A stretch of DNA of 64,000 bases from Streptomyces sp. TLI_235 (GCA_002300355.1 NSGV01000001.1:1-64000), one strand, 5' to 3'. Positions 55,248-64,000 are shown, numbered from the stretch's first letter. The notes: generated by a model not told the origin, from the sequence alone. Numbers and translations: made by a program.

Positions 55248-56237
55248 TCATGACGTGAAGCGGAACTCGGTGCTGCTGCGGAAGACCTCGCCGGGTCGCA
55301 GCACGGTGCTCGGGTACTCCGGGCGGTTGGGCGAGTCCGGCAGATGCTGGGTCTCCAGGCAGATTCCGGCGTGCCGTGGCAGCGGCCTCCCGTCGGTGCC
55401 GGGCAGGGTGCCGTCCAGGTTGTTGCCGGTGTACACCTGCACGCCGGGCTCGGTCGTCCAGACCTCCATCCGGCGGCCGGCGGCGGGCTCGGAGAGGGTC
55501 GCCGCGTGCCGCAGCTCTCCTGGCCCGCCAGGGCGCAGCAGCCAGCAGTGGTCGAGCCCGCCCGCGGCGCGGACCTGCGGGTGGTCGGCGGCGATCCGCT
55601 CGCCGAGCCGTGCGGGCCGTCCGAAGTCGAAGGGGGTGCCGGCGACCGGCTCGGCGGGCCCGTGCGGGATGCCCCGGTCGGTGACCGGCAGGTAGTGGTC
55701 GGCGGACAGCTCCAGCACGTGGTCGTGGACGGTGCCGTGGCCGGCCAGGTTGAAGTAGGCGTGGTTGGTCGGGTTGACCACGGTGGGCCTGTCGGTGACG
55801 GCCCGGTAGTCGATCGCCAGCGTGCCCGGCTCCGTCAGGCGGTAGCTGGCGGTGAGGTCGAGGGCGCCGGGGAAGCCCATGTCGCCGTGCGGACTGTGCA
55901 GGCGCAGTTCGACCCCGGTGCCGTCCTCGGTCGGCACGGCCTGCCAGACCCGCCGGTGGAAGCCGTCCGGCCCGCCGTGCAGCGCGTGGCCGCGGTCGTT
56001 CACCGGGACGCGGTGGTCCGTCCCGTCCAGGGTGAAGCGGCCGTGCGCGATGCGGTTGGCGTACCGGCCGACGACCGGCCCGAGGTAGGGGCGGTCGCCG
56101 GCCCTGGCGTGCAGCGAGGGCAGGCCGAGCACCACCGGCCCCGGCGACGCGCGCGGGGCGGGGGCGGTCAGCGCGGCACCGAGGGTGAGCACGGTGGCGT
56201 GCAGGCCGCCGGGGGCCGTCAGGGTCCAGGCGTGCAC
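55248..56237 (-). CDS. galM: Aldose 1-epimerase (galactose mutarotase)
   Basis: A mutarotase of at least 329 residues: GPVVGRYANRIAHGRFTLDG, NDRGHALHGGPDGFHRRVWQ (His), PTVVNPTNHAYFNLAGHG (catalytic His in NPTNHAYF), GGLDHCWLLR and GICLETQHLPDSPNRPEYPS (catalytic Glu). The first in-frame start is the GTG at 56237, but protein similarity clearly extends upstream (TVRRSAYGTTPDGRAVHAW) to an ATG at 56307 with GGAGCGAGG before it. That ATG is out of frame only because of a run of seven C; six would restore it. The true start is therefore probably 56307. It belongs to the sugar transport operon. Confidence 0.88.
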   Translation of the reverse strand: MHAWTLTAPGGLHATVLTLGAALTAPAPRASPGPVVLGLPSLHARAGDRPYLGPVVGRYANRIAHGRFTLDGTDHRVPVNDRGHALHGGPDGFHRRVWQAVPTEDGTGVELRLHSPHGDMGFPGALDLTASYRLTEPGTLAIDYRAVTDRPTVVNPTNHAYFNLAGHGTVHDHVLELSADHYLPVTDRGIPHGPAEPVAGTPFDFGRPARLGERIAADHPQVRAAGGLDHCWLLRPGGPGELRHAATLSEPAAGRRMEVWTTEPGVQVYTGNNLDGTLPGTDGRPLPRHAGICLETQHLPDSPNRPEYPSTVLRPGEVFRSSTEFRFTS

Positions 56238-56351
56238 CGCCCGGCCGTCGGGGGTCGTGCCGTACGCGCTGCGCCGGACGGTGGGGGGCCGGACGGTGGG
56301 GGGGCATGCCTCGCTCCTGCGGCGGACGGGCGGACGGGCGGGCCGGTGTGC

Positions 56352-57365
56352 TCACCGGGGCCGCCCGGCGGTGGATTCGCGCACGACCAGGCGGTGGCCG
56401 GGGCGGGCCCGACGCGGTTCGGTCGCGGCGGCGCCGGCCAGCCGGTCGACCAGGCAGTCGACGGCGAGCCGGGCGATGGCCTCCTTGTCGGGGGCGATGG
56501 TGGTGAGCGGGGTGTGGGCGAAGCGGCTCTCGTCGATGTCGTCGAAGCCGACCACGGCGACGTCCTCCGGCACCCGCAGCCCGCGGTCGGCGAGGGTGCG
56601 CAGCGCGCCGACCGCGATGGTGTCGTTGTAGGCGAACACGGCATCCGGCTGCGGGCCGCGGTCCAGCAGGGCGGCCATGGCGCGGGCACCGTCCTCCCGG
56701 CCGTAGGCCTCGGTGGCGACGACCAGGGCGTCGTCGGCGGGCAGGCCGGCCTCGGCCAGCTCCTCCCGCCAGCCGCGCAGCCGCAGGTGGGCGGGGCTCC
56801 GGGCGCTCTCCTGGCGGGCGCCGAGGAAGGCGATCCGGCGCCGGCCGGTGTCGATCAGGTGCCGGACGGCGAGTCTCGCGGCGGCGATGTTGTCGATCGC
56901 GATGTGGTCGTACGGCGCGTCGTACTCGCGCTCGCCGAGCAGCACCAGCGGGGAGGTGTCGGTGCGGGCGAGCAGGTCCTCCGACTCGAGCTCGATCGGG
57001 CTGAGGATCAGCCCGTCCATGACGTGCGCCCGGAAGCCCTGGCAGACGAGCAGTTCCTGGTCGCGGCGGCCGCCGGTGTGGTCGAGCAGGACGGTGTAGT
57101 CGTGCCGGGCGGCGGCGTCGATGACCGCGCCGGCGAGCTCGGCGAAGTACGGGTTGCCGAGCTCCGGCACGGCCAGGGCGATGATCCCGGTACGGCCCTT
57201 GCGCAGGTGGCGCGCGGTCAGGTTGGGCCGGTAGCCGAGCTCGTCGATCGCACGCTGCACGCGTTCGCGCATCGCCGGGGTGACGTGCTGGTAGCCGTTC
57301 ACCACATTGGAGACGGTCTTGATCGACACTCCGGCGCGCTGCGCGACGTCCTTCAGACTGACCAC
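56352..57365 (-). CDS. LacI-family transcriptional repressor
   Basis: A 337-residue LacI protein: N-terminal helix-turn-helix MVSLKDVAQRAGVSIKTVSN and hinge HVTPAMRERVQRAIDELGYR, then the sugar-binding core (GIIALAVPELGNPYFAELAG; DAVFAYNDTIAVGALRTLAD; VAVVGFDDIDESRFAHTPLT). GTG start at 57365. It lies inside the sugar operon between the second permease and the epimerase. It probably binds the operator near 62407-62422 and releases it on sugar binding. Confidence 0.93.
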   Translation of the reverse strand: MVSLKDVAQRAGVSIKTVSNVVNGYQHVTPAMRERVQRAIDELGYRPNLTARHLRKGRTGIIALAVPELGNPYFAELAGAVIDAAARHDYTVLLDHTGGRRDQELLVCQGFRAHVMDGLILSPIELESEDLLARTDTSPLVLLGEREYDAPYDHIAIDNIAAARLAVRHLIDTGRRRIAFLGARQESARSPAHLRLRGWREELAEAGLPADDALVVATEAYGREDGARAMAALLDRGPQPDAVFAYNDTIAVGALRTLADRGLRVPEDVAVVGFDDIDESRFAHTPLTTIAPDKEAIARLAVDCLVDRLAGAAATEPRRARPGHRLVVRESTAGRPR

Positions 57366-57402
57366 GGTGTTCCCTCTCGGCCGACTCTTTGTCGGGTCAT
57401 TT

Positions 57403-58452
57403 CTACGGGGTGGGACGCGAGCGGAAGAGGTACCGCTGCGCGAGGACGACCACGATCAGGAAACCGCCGCTGACCACGGACTGGTAGGAGGAGTTCAGCG
57501 AGCCGATCTGGTTGATCAGATTCTGGATGACGGCGAGGAGCAGGACACCCCACAGCGTGCCGCCGACCGTGCCGGCGCCGCCGGTCAGCAGGGTGCCGCC
57601 GATCACCACCGCGGCGATCGCGTCGAGCTCCATGCCGACGCCGACGATGGTGACCCCGGAGGACAGCCGGGCGGCGTTCAGCGCCCCGGCGAGCCCGGCG
57701 AGCAGGCCGCTCAGCAGGTAGACCAGCACCCGGGTGCGGGCCACCGACAGCCCCATCAGGGTGGCGGCGTCGCTGCTGCCGCCGATCGCGAACACGCTCT
57801 GGCCGAACGGCGTGCGCTGGAGCAGCACCCCGCCGAGGCCGAACAGGGCCAGCGCGATCAGCACCGGGTGGCCGAAGCCCCACACGGTGCCCTGGCCGAG
57901 TTCGGCGAACGCGGAGCCCCGGGGCACCAGGTAGGTGGTGGCGCCCTCGTGGGTGACGGCGAGCAGCAGGCCGCGGGCGGCGAGCAGGGTGGCCAGGGTG
58001 ACGATGAACGGCGCCATCCCGGCGCGGGCGACCAGCAGGCCATTGATCGCGCCGATCGTGCCGCAGACCGCGAGCGGCAGCAGCAGCGCCGGGACGACCC
58101 CCCACTGCGAGGCCCAGGCGGCCAGCACGCCGCCGAGCGCGAAGACCGAGCCGACCGACAGGTCGATGCCGCCGGTGAGGATCACCAGCGTCATGCCGAG
58201 CGCGACGATCGCGAGGAAGGAGGTCTGCACGGTGATGCCGCGGGCGTTGTCCAGCGTTCCGAAGGACGGGAACAGCACGGAGGAGACCAGCACCAGCAGG
58301 GCGAGCACGGCCGGGACGGCCTGCCGCTGGAGACGGCCGAGCAGCCGGCCGGGGAGGGCCCCCGGGCCGGGGGCGGGACGGGTGGTGGCGGCGGGGGCGG
58401 GGCCGGCGGGAACGACGGCCGGCGCGGACGGCAGCAGAACGGGCTTCTTCAT
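57403..58452 (-). CDS. yjfF: Sugar ABC transporter permease (YjfF-like)
   Basis: A 349-residue RbsC-family permease with about nine membrane helices after a Pro/Ala-rich N-terminus. Signature segments are IVALGMTLVILTGGIDLSVG, GLLVARAGMAPFIVTLATLL and DAIAAVVIGGTLLTGGAGTV (EAA-like loop). Its ATG overlaps the preceding permease stop by four bases. With its partner it forms the membrane channel for a galactofuranose/galactose-type sugar. Confidence 0.9.
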   Translation of the reverse strand: MKKPVLLPSAPAVVPAGPAPAATTRPAPGPGALPGRLLGRLQRQAVPAVLALLVLVSSVLFPSFGTLDNARGITVQTSFLAIVALGMTLVILTGGIDLSVGSVFALGGVLAAWASQWGVVPALLLPLAVCGTIGAINGLLVARAGMAPFIVTLATLLAARGLLLAVTHEGATTYLVPRGSAFAELGQGTVWGFGHPVLIALALFGLGGVLLQRTPFGQSVFAIGGSSDAATLMGLSVARTRVLVYLLSGLLAGLAGALNAARLSSGVTIVGVGMELDAIAAVVIGGTLLTGGAGTVGGTLWGVLLLAVIQNLINQIGSLNSSYQSVVSGGFLIVVVLAQRYLFRSRPTP

Positions 58453-59417
58453 CGGGACCGACGCTCCCGGGCGGCGTACACGGCGGCCAGGATGATAGCC
58501 GCCTGGGCGATCTGGGCGGTGGAGTCGGGCAGGTCGTGCTTGACGAGGGTGGCGCGCAGCAGCTGCATCAGCAGGGCACCGGTGACGGTGCCGAGGACGC
58601 GGACGGAGCCGCCGGTCAGCGGGGTGCCGCCGACCACCACCGCGGTGATGGCGGAGAGCTCCATCAGGGTGCCGAGCGCGGAGGGGTCGCTGGCGGTGAG
58701 CCGGGCGGTGGCCAGCACGCCGGCGAGGGCGGCGAACACCCCGCAGAGCACGTACACCCCGGTCAGCACCCGACGCACGGGCAGGCCGGCCAGGGCGGCG
58801 GCGGTGCGGTTGCCGCCGATCGCGACCAGCCGGCGGCCGAAGGTGGTGCGGTGCACGAGGCCGGCGACGAGCAGGGCGAGCGCCGCGGCGATCAGCACCG
58901 TCCACGGCACGCCGAGCAGGCTGTCGGCGCCGAGGGCGAGCAGGTCGGGGTTGGCGATCTGCTTGAGCTGCCCGTCGGCGACGACCAGCGCGAGGCCGCG
59001 GCCGCCGACGAACAGCGCCAGGGTGGCGACGATCGGCTGCAGTCCGACCACGGAGACCAGCGTGCCGTTGACCAGGCCGACGGCGACGCCGGCCAGCAGG
59101 GCGATCAGCAGCGCGGGCAGCAGCCCGTAGCCGAGGTAGAGCGGCAGCAGGGCGCCGGCCAGCGCCATGGTGGAGCCGACCGACAGGTCGACGCCCTCGG
59201 TGCCGATGACCAGGGCCATGCCGAGCGCGACGATCACCACGGGGGCGACCTGGACGAGCTGGGTGCGCAGGTTGTCGACGGTCAGGAAGTGCTCGGTGAA
59301 GAGCGCGTTGAACAGCAGCAGGACGGCGACCGCGAGGTACACGCCGTACTTCTGCAGCCGGGCGGCGTCCGGCAGCCGCAGCGCGGCGGGGCGCCCGGCG
59401 AGGGCGGGCTGGGTCAT
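58449..59417 (-). CDS. ytfT: Sugar ABC transporter permease (YtfT-like)
   Basis: A 322-residue RbsC-family permease: VIVALGMALVIGTEGVDLSV, GTLVSVVGLQPIVATLALFV and LSAITAVVVGGTPLTGGSVR. About nine membrane helices. It overlaps both neighbours by four bases, indicating tight coupling with the ATPase and second permease. Confidence 0.9.
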   Translation of the reverse strand: MTQPALAGRPAALRLPDAARLQKYGVYLAVAVLLLFNALFTEHFLTVDNLRTQLVQVAPVVIVALGMALVIGTEGVDLSVGSTMALAGALLPLYLGYGLLPALLIALLAGVAVGLVNGTLVSVVGLQPIVATLALFVGGRGLALVVADGQLKQIANPDLLALGADSLLGVPWTVLIAAALALLVAGLVHRTTFGRRLVAIGGNRTAAALAGLPVRRVLTGVYVLCGVFAALAGVLATARLTASDPSALGTLMELSAITAVVVGGTPLTGGSVRVLGTVTGALLMQLLRATLVKHDLPDSTAQIAQAAIILAAVYAARERRSR

Positions 59418-61054
59418 CGCTTCTCCTCGTGGGCCGGTGGTACCGGGGCGGCTGGCCCGGCGGCCGGGCGGGATGCGGGCGCGGCGGCCGATGCGGGCGC
59501 GGCCCGGTCGGCGAGCAGGGCGAGCAGCTCGGACTCGGTGACGTGCTCGCCGGTGAGTTCGCCCGCGACGGCACCGGCGTGCAGCACGGTGATCCGGTCG
59601 GCGCCCTCGACGAGCTCCTCGATGTCGGAGGAGATCAGCAGCACGGCCAGCCCCTCCCGGGCGAGTTCGTCGATCAGCACCTGCACCTCGGCCTTGGCGC
59701 CGACGTCGATGCCGCGGGTCGGCTCGTCGAGCAGCAGCACCCGGGGTTCCAGACAGAGCCAGCGGGCGAGCAGCACCTTCTGCTGGTTGCCGCCGGAGAG
59801 TTCGCCGACCTTCTGCTCGGGGCTGGAGGCCTTGATCCGCAGCCGCTTCATGAAGACCTCGACCAGCCGGTCCTGGCGGCGCCGGGAGACCAGGCCGAAG
59901 CGGGAGAGCCGGGGCATCGCGGCGAGCACGATGTTCTCCCGGACGGACAGCTCGGGAACGATCCCCTCGGCCTTGCGGTCCTCCGGCAGCAGGCTGATGC
60001 CCGCCCGGATCGCGGCCGCCGGGGAGCGCCGGCCGAGCCGCCGGCCGGCCACCTCGACGCTGCCGGAGTCCAGCGGCAGCGCGCCGGCCAGCGCCTTGGC
60101 GGTCTCGCTGCGGCCGGATCCCAGCAGGCCGCCGAGGCCGACCACCTCGCCGGGGCGCAGCTCCAGGCAGACGCCGTGCAGCTGGTGGCGCCTGGTCAGC
60201 CCGCGGGCGGTGAGCACGGGTTCGCGGTCGGCGTGGTGGCTCTCGCCGAAGCCGGTGACGCCGTGCCGGCGGACCTCGGCGACGTCCCGGCCGAGCATCA
60301 TCGAGACCAGGTCGAGGCGGTCCAGGGCGGCCAGCTCGCCGGTGTGCACCGGGCGGCCGTCGCGCAGCACGGTGACCCGGTCGCACAGCCGGTAGAGCTC
60401 GTCCATCCGGTGGCTGACGTAGAGGACGGCGATGCCCTGGGCGTGCAGCTCGCCGACCACCCGGAAGAGCGTCTCCACCTCGCGCGGCTCCAGGGCGGAG
60501 GTGGGCTCGTCCATCACCACCACGCGGGCGTCCACGGACACCGCCCGGGCGAGGGCGACCATCTGCTGCGCGCCGATGCCGAGGCTGTTCAGTGGGCGGC
60601 GCGGGTCGACGAAGACGCCGAGTCCGGCCATCAACCCGGCGCTCTCGGCGTGCATCCGGGCGAAGTCGATCAGGCCGAACCGGGTGCGCGGCTCGCGGCC
60701 GAGGAAGACGTTGCGGGCCACGCTCATCAGCGGGACGAGGTTGACCTCCTGGTAGATCGTCGACACCCCGGCCTGCTGGGCGTCGAACGGCCGGTGCAGC
60801 GTGACGGGGCGCCCGGCGATCCGCAGCTCGCCGGCGTCCGGGCGGTGCACGCCGGTGAGGACCTTGATCAGGGTGGACTTCCCGGCGCCGTTCTCCCCCA
60901 CCAGGGCGTGGATCTCGCCCGGGCGCAGGGTGAGCGAGACGTCGTCGAGGGCGACGACGCCGGGGAAGCGCTTGGTCACGCCGACGGCCTCCAGCGCGGG
61001 CGGCGGCGCGGTGCCGTCCACGGGCGGGACGGCCACCGGGTCGGGTGGGGCCAT
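59414..61054 (-). CDS. ytfR: Sugar ABC transporter ATP-binding protein, two-domain (YtfR-like)
   Basis: A 546-residue fused ATPase. The first module has LVGENGAGKSTLIKVLTGVH and signature LGIGAQQMVALARA with VVVMDEPTSALEPREVETLF. The second module has a degenerate Walker A (GLGGLLGSGRSETAKALAGA) and signature LSGGNQQKVLLARWLCLEPR with VLLLDEPTRGIDVGAKAEVQ. This is the RbsA/MglA/YtfR layout. ATG at 61054 with GGAGGT upstream. It energises sugar uptake with the two permeases. Confidence 0.94.
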   Translation of the reverse strand: MAPPDPVAVPPVDGTAPPPALEAVGVTKRFPGVVALDDVSLTLRPGEIHALVGENGAGKSTLIKVLTGVHRPDAGELRIAGRPVTLHRPFDAQQAGVSTIYQEVNLVPLMSVARNVFLGREPRTRFGLIDFARMHAESAGLMAGLGVFVDPRRPLNSLGIGAQQMVALARAVSVDARVVVMDEPTSALEPREVETLFRVVGELHAQGIAVLYVSHRMDELYRLCDRVTVLRDGRPVHTGELAALDRLDLVSMMLGRDVAEVRRHGVTGFGESHHADREPVLTARGLTRRHQLHGVCLELRPGEVVGLGGLLGSGRSETAKALAGALPLDSGSVEVAGRRLGRRSPAAAIRAGISLLPEDRKAEGIVPELSVRENIVLAAMPRLSRFGLVSRRRQDRLVEVFMKRLRIKASSPEQKVGELSGGNQQKVLLARWLCLEPRVLLLDEPTRGIDVGAKAEVQVLIDELAREGLAVLLISSDIEELVEGADRITVLHAGAVAGELTGEHVTESELLALLADRAAPASAAAPASRPAAGPAAPVPPAHEEKR

Positions 61055-61105
61055 GGGTGGGACCTCCGGGGGCAGCGGTGCGGGGGGTGAGAGGGGACGG
61101 TCCGG

Positions 61106-61123
61106 GGCGCCCGGCCGGGCGCC
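61106..61123. promoter_or_regulatory. Perfect palindrome between binding-protein and ATPase genes
   Basis: The 18-bp sequence GGCGCCCGGCCGGGCGCC is self-complementary and lies 8 bases past the binding-protein stop. Such structures commonly let the binding protein be made in excess over the membrane parts by stabilising or partly ending the upstream message. Confidence 0.65.
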
Positions 61124-61130
61124 GCCGGGG

Positions 61131-62219
61131 TCAGTACGCGCCGGAGACCGAGGCGGCGGCGTTGCCCGGGTCGTAGGCGCGGTCGGTGATGATCACGCTG
61201 TCGGCGACGGGCGCGCCGGAGAGGAACTTCTGCAGGGTCTCGAAGGCCAGCGGGCCGAACCGCGGGTTGGACTCGATGACGCCGTTGCAGTCGCCGGCGG
61301 CGAGCGCCTGGACGGCGTTGCGGGTGCCGTCGATGGAGACGATCTTGACGTCCTTGCCGGGCTTGCGGCCGGCGCTCTTCAGAGCGGTGACGGCGCCCAG
61401 GCCCATCTCGTCGTTCTCCGCGTAGACGGCGGTGATCTCCGGCTTGGACTGGATCAGCTGCTCCATCACCTGCTGGCCCTTGTCCCGGGCGAACTCGCCG
61501 GTCTGCTGGGCGACGATCTCCATGCCCGGGGCCTTGGCCTTCAGCTGGTCGACGAAGCCGTTGGTGCGGTCGGTGGTGACGTTGTTGCCGGACGAGCCGA
61601 GCAGGATCGCGACCTTGCCGCTGCCGCCGGTGGCCTGGATCAGCGCGTCGGCGGCCCGCTTGCCCTGCTCGACGAAGTTCGAGCCGATGAAGGTCAGGTA
61701 GTCCTTGCAGGCGGTGGCGTTGACCTTGCGGTCGACGGTGATCACCGGGACGTGCTTGGCGGCCGCGGCGTCGAGGGCCGGCTGCAGGCCGTCGGAGTTC
61801 AGCGGGGCGACGACGAGCAGCTGCGCGCCCTGGTTGAGCATGTCCTGGATGTCACTGATCTGCTTGGACAGCTGGGACTGCGCGTTGGTGGTGAGCAGCT
61901 TCCTGACGCCGAGCTTGGCGGCCTCGTCCTTGATGGACTGGGTCTCGGCGATGCGGAAGGGGTTGGCCTCCTTCTCCGACTGGGAGAAGCCGACCACGGC
62001 GTCCTTGAGGTCGATCTTGGGGGTGCCGGTGCCCTGCAGGGTGCAGCCGGCGCCGGCGGCCGGGGCGGAGCCGGCCGCGCTGGTCGCGGCCCGGGCCGCC
62101 TGCCCGTCGCCGGAGCCGGCGGACGGGGTCTCCTCCTTGGCGCAGCCGGTGAGGACGAGGGCGGCGGAGGCGAGCAGCGCGGCGGAGGCGAGCAGGCGGG
62201 ATCTGCGGATGCTGGTCAT
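61131..62219 (-). CDS. ytfQ: Sugar ABC transporter substrate-binding lipoprotein (YtfQ-like)
   Basis: A 362-residue type I periplasmic binding protein. Lipoprotein signal LLASAALVLTGCAKE (lipobox Cys26). The binding core reads AVVGFSQSEKEANPFRIAET, LLTTNAQSQLSKQISDIQDM, LLVVAPLNSDGLQPALDAAA, TAVYAENDEMGLGAVTALKS and VKIVSIDGTRNAVQALAAGD. FSQ.EKENPFR-like and NAQ..LSKQ segments are typical of YtfQ, the galactofuranose-binding protein. First gene of the operon; the LacI-like site lies about 190 bases upstream. Confidence 0.93.
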   Translation of the reverse strand: MTSIRRSRLLASAALLASAALVLTGCAKEETPSAGSGDGQAARAATSAAGSAPAAGAGCTLQGTGTPKIDLKDAVVGFSQSEKEANPFRIAETQSIKDEAAKLGVRKLLTTNAQSQLSKQISDIQDMLNQGAQLLVVAPLNSDGLQPALDAAAAKHVPVITVDRKVNATACKDYLTFIGSNFVEQGKRAADALIQATGGSGKVAILLGSSGNNVTTDRTNGFVDQLKAKAPGMEIVAQQTGEFARDKGQQVMEQLIQSKPEITAVYAENDEMGLGAVTALKSAGRKPGKDVKIVSIDGTRNAVQALAAGDCNGVIESNPRFGPLAFETLQKFLSGAPVADSVIITDRAYDPGNAAASVSGAY

Positions 62220-62406
62220 GCGAGGACGCTCCTTGACGGGTGGGGCGGCACCGGGCCGTGGCGGTTCCGGGCGCGCCGTGGCGGTCCGGGGCGCACCCGG
62301 GCACGCCGGGACGCACCGGTGGCGGCCGGATCGGGGAGGCGGGGGGAAGCTTCGCTGACGTGCGGGAAGAGCGGCCCGCGGTGGAGATCGCGCTCTCCAG
62401 AGGGCG

Positions 62407-62422
62407 TTTACAACGTTATACA
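62407..62422. promoter_or_regulatory. LacI-type operator candidate
   Basis: TTTACAACGTTATACA lies in an otherwise very GC-rich gap and is an imperfect palindrome centred on AACGTT. This is the layout of LacI/PurR operators. It is upstream of the sugar-transport operon that encodes a LacI repressor. Confidence 0.65.
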
Positions 62423-62640
62423 ACCGGCGCCGCAAGGCCGACAAGAGTCGCGGCACGCATGGTCGAAACCGGCATCGACGCCGTGCCCGGCCGAACTGAC
62501 GGACCGGCACCTGGGGCGTCCGGCATCCGCCGCGGCCGCCGTCCGGGCCGCTGCACTCCCCGTCACCTGGAGTGCAGCGAGGGAAAGGTCACACTGGATT
62601 GATCTGCTGCCGACCTGCTAACGGGCACTAACCTGCACAC

Positions 62641-64000
62641 ATGACGGTCCAGCCTGAAGGGCTTCCCCTGGCCGCCGAGTTCCCGGATGCGACCCGCGAG
62701 CAGTGGCAGCGCCTCGTCGAAGGCGTGCTGCGCAAGTCGGGTGTGCAGGACGCGAGCGGCGTGCAGGCGGAGGAAGCGCTCACCACGAAGCTCCAGGACG
62801 GGCTCAGCGCCCGCCCGCTGTACACCGCCGAGGACGCCCCGGCGGACGCCGGCCTCCCCGGCTTCGCGCCGTATCTGCGGGGTGGTCGGCCGAACGGCTC
62901 GGCCGTCTCCGGCTGGGACGTACGGCAGCGGCACGCCGACCCGGACACCGTCCGGGCCAACGAGGCGATCCTCGCGGACCTCGAGAACGGCGTCACCTCG
63001 CTCTGGCTGACCGTCGGCGAGGGCGGCCTGCCCATCGCCTCGCTGCCCGCCGCACTGCAGGGCGTCTACCTCGACCTGGCCTCGGTCGTGCTCGACGCGG
63101 GCGCCGAATTCCGGCCCGCCGCCGAGCAGTTGTTCGCACTGCTGGCCGAGCGCGCGGTCCCCGCGGACGTCGCCTCCGGCAACCTCGGCGCCGACCCGCT
63201 CGGCCTGCTCGCCCGCACCGGCGACGACACCGCCACCACCACGCAGCTCGCCGAGTCCGCCGACCTCGCCGCGCACTGCGGCCGCACCTACCCGAACCTG
63301 CGTGCCCTGGCCGTCGACGCCCTCGTCTTCCACGACGCCGGCGCCTCGGCCGCCCAGGAGCTCGGCTGCTCGATGGCCGCCGGCGTCGCCTACCTGCGCG
63401 CGCTGACCGCCGCCGGCCTGAGCGTCGACGAGGCCGCCGGCCAGCTGGAGTTCCGCTACGCGGCCACCGAGGACCAGTTCCTCGGCATCGCCAAGTTCCG
63501 TGCCGCGCGCCGCCTGTGGGCCCGCGTCGCCGAGGTCTCCGGGGTGACCGGCCCGGCCGCCGCGCAGCGCCAGCACGCCGTCACCTCCTCGGTGATGATG
63601 ACCGCCCGCGACCCGTGGGTGAACATGCTGCGGACCACCGTCGCCTGCCTGGCCGCCGGCGTCGGCGGCGCGGACGCCGTCACGGTGCAGCCCTTCGACG
63701 CCGCGGCCGGCCTGCCGGACGCCTTCGCCCGCCGGATCGCCCGCAACACCCAGTCGATCCTGCTGGAGGAGTCGAACCTGGCGAAGGTCATCGACCCGGC
63801 CGGCGGCTCCTGGTACGTCGAGACGCTCACCGACGAGCTGGCACAGGCCGCCTGGGCCTGGTTCCAGGAGATCGAGCGGGCCGGCGGCCTGCGCGAGGCC
63901 CTCGCCTCCGGCCTGGTCGGCGAGCGGATCGCCGCGACCTGGGCCGAGCGCACCGCCAGGCTCGCCAAGCGACGCGAGCCGGTCACCGGCGTCAGCGAGT
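62641..64000 (+). CDS. mutA: Methylmalonyl-CoA mutase small subunit (MutA), 3' end beyond window
   Basis: From the ATG at 62641 an open frame of more than 450 codons reaches the window end. It reads LPLAAEFPDATREQWQRLVE, then the mutase barrel segments PLYTAEDAPADAGLPGFAPY, SGWDVRQRHADPDTVRANEA, SMAAGVAYLRALTAAGLSVD, TSSVMMTARDPWVNMLRTTV and LEESNLAKVIDPAGGSWYVE. This matches the smaller, non-catalytic beta subunit of the B12-dependent heterodimer that interconverts methylmalonyl-CoA and succinyl-CoA. The large subunit gene mutB is expected just to the right. The enzyme supplies polyketide precursors in Streptomyces. Confidence 0.95.
   Translation, partial: MTVQPEGLPLAAEFPDATREQWQRLVEGVLRKSGVQDASGVQAEEALTTKLQDGLSARPLYTAEDAPADAGLPGFAPYLRGGRPNGSAVSGWDVRQRHADPDTVRANEAILADLENGVTSLWLTVGEGGLPIASLPAALQGVYLDLASVVLDAGAEFRPAAEQLFALLAERAVPADVASGNLGADPLGLLARTGDDTATTTQLAESADLAAHCGRTYPNLRALAVDALVFHDAGASAAQELGCSMAAGVAYLRALTAAGLSVDEAAGQLEFRYAATEDQFLGIAKFRAARRLWARVAEVSGVTGPAAAQRQHAVTSSVMMTARDPWVNMLRTTVACLAAGVGGADAVTVQPFDAAAGLPDAFARRIARNTQSILLEESNLAKVIDPAGGSWYVETLTDELAQAAWAWFQEIERAGGLREALASGLVGERIAATWAERTARLAKRREPVTGVSE

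Overview
The window is high-GC actinobacterial DNA, almost certainly from Streptomyces or the closely related Kitasatospora. The evidence is the very strong G/C third-position bias, F420/deazaflavin-type oxidoreductases, Tat-type signal peptides, a LAL (large ATP-binding LuxR) regulator, an ECF sigma factor paired with a YCII protein, encapsulin with DyP peroxidase, and a lanthipeptide synthetase. It mixes housekeeping genes (gap, infA, kdpDE, and the start of the methylmalonyl-CoA mutase small subunit) with accessory and decaying DNA, as in a chromosome arm. It holds two nearly complete insertion sequences, a transposase remnant and several broken genes.

Layout. 0-3.4 kb is decayed: an edge-truncated hypothetical gene, an ISL3-type IS with exact inverted repeats and an 8-bp target duplication, an ATP-dependent DNA ligase remnant, and a Tat-exported intradiol dioxygenase broken by three frameshifts. 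3.4-7.6 kb has an ATPase/LuxR regulator, a GNAT acetyltransferase preceded by a possible leader peptide and hairpin, and an IF-1 gene. 7.9-11.3 kb has a transposase remnant and a papain-like (C1) protease with a seven-repeat beta-propeller tail, followed on the same strand by a chagasin-like (I42) cysteine-protease inhibitor. 11.5-24.4 kb is a run of regulator/enzyme pairs: sigma factor plus YCII protein, TetR plus FAD monooxygenase with two clear operators, a kinase fused to a solute-binding domain, a serine hydrolase, gap, a GlxA-type regulator, and an aldo/keto reductase divergent from an ArsR-type regulator. 24.5-35.7 kb has a frameshifted PHP metallohydrolase, a UvrA paralogue, a YedK/HMCES-type protein, a polysaccharide deacetylase, a second FAD monooxygenase divergent from a GntR-TetR fusion regulator, and a cupin gene.

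35.7-38.9 kb carries a Gre-family factor, an encapsulin shell gene, its DyP peroxidase cargo with a recognisable targeting tail, and a DUF1345 membrane protein. 38.9-41.7 kb is two damaged genes, including a Clp ATPase missing its C-terminus. 42-51.2 kb looks like a class II lanthipeptide locus: LanM, a small Ser/Thr-containing but cysteine-free candidate precursor, a LAL regulator, and two LuxR-type proteins. An IS110-family element sits exactly at the LAL stop codon. 51.4-54.7 kb is kdpDE without kdpFABC. 55.2-62.2 kb is a galactose/galactofuranose-type operon (solute-binding protein, fused ATPase, two permeases, LacI repressor, aldose 1-epimerase) with a LacI-like operator. mutA starts at 62,641 and runs off the right edge.

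The two most interesting systems are the C1 protease with its chagasin-like inhibitor, and the lanthipeptide locus whose only visible precursor lacks cysteine. Several single-base indels in conserved genes lie in or beside short homopolymers, so raw-read checking is advisable before calling all of them true pseudogenes.
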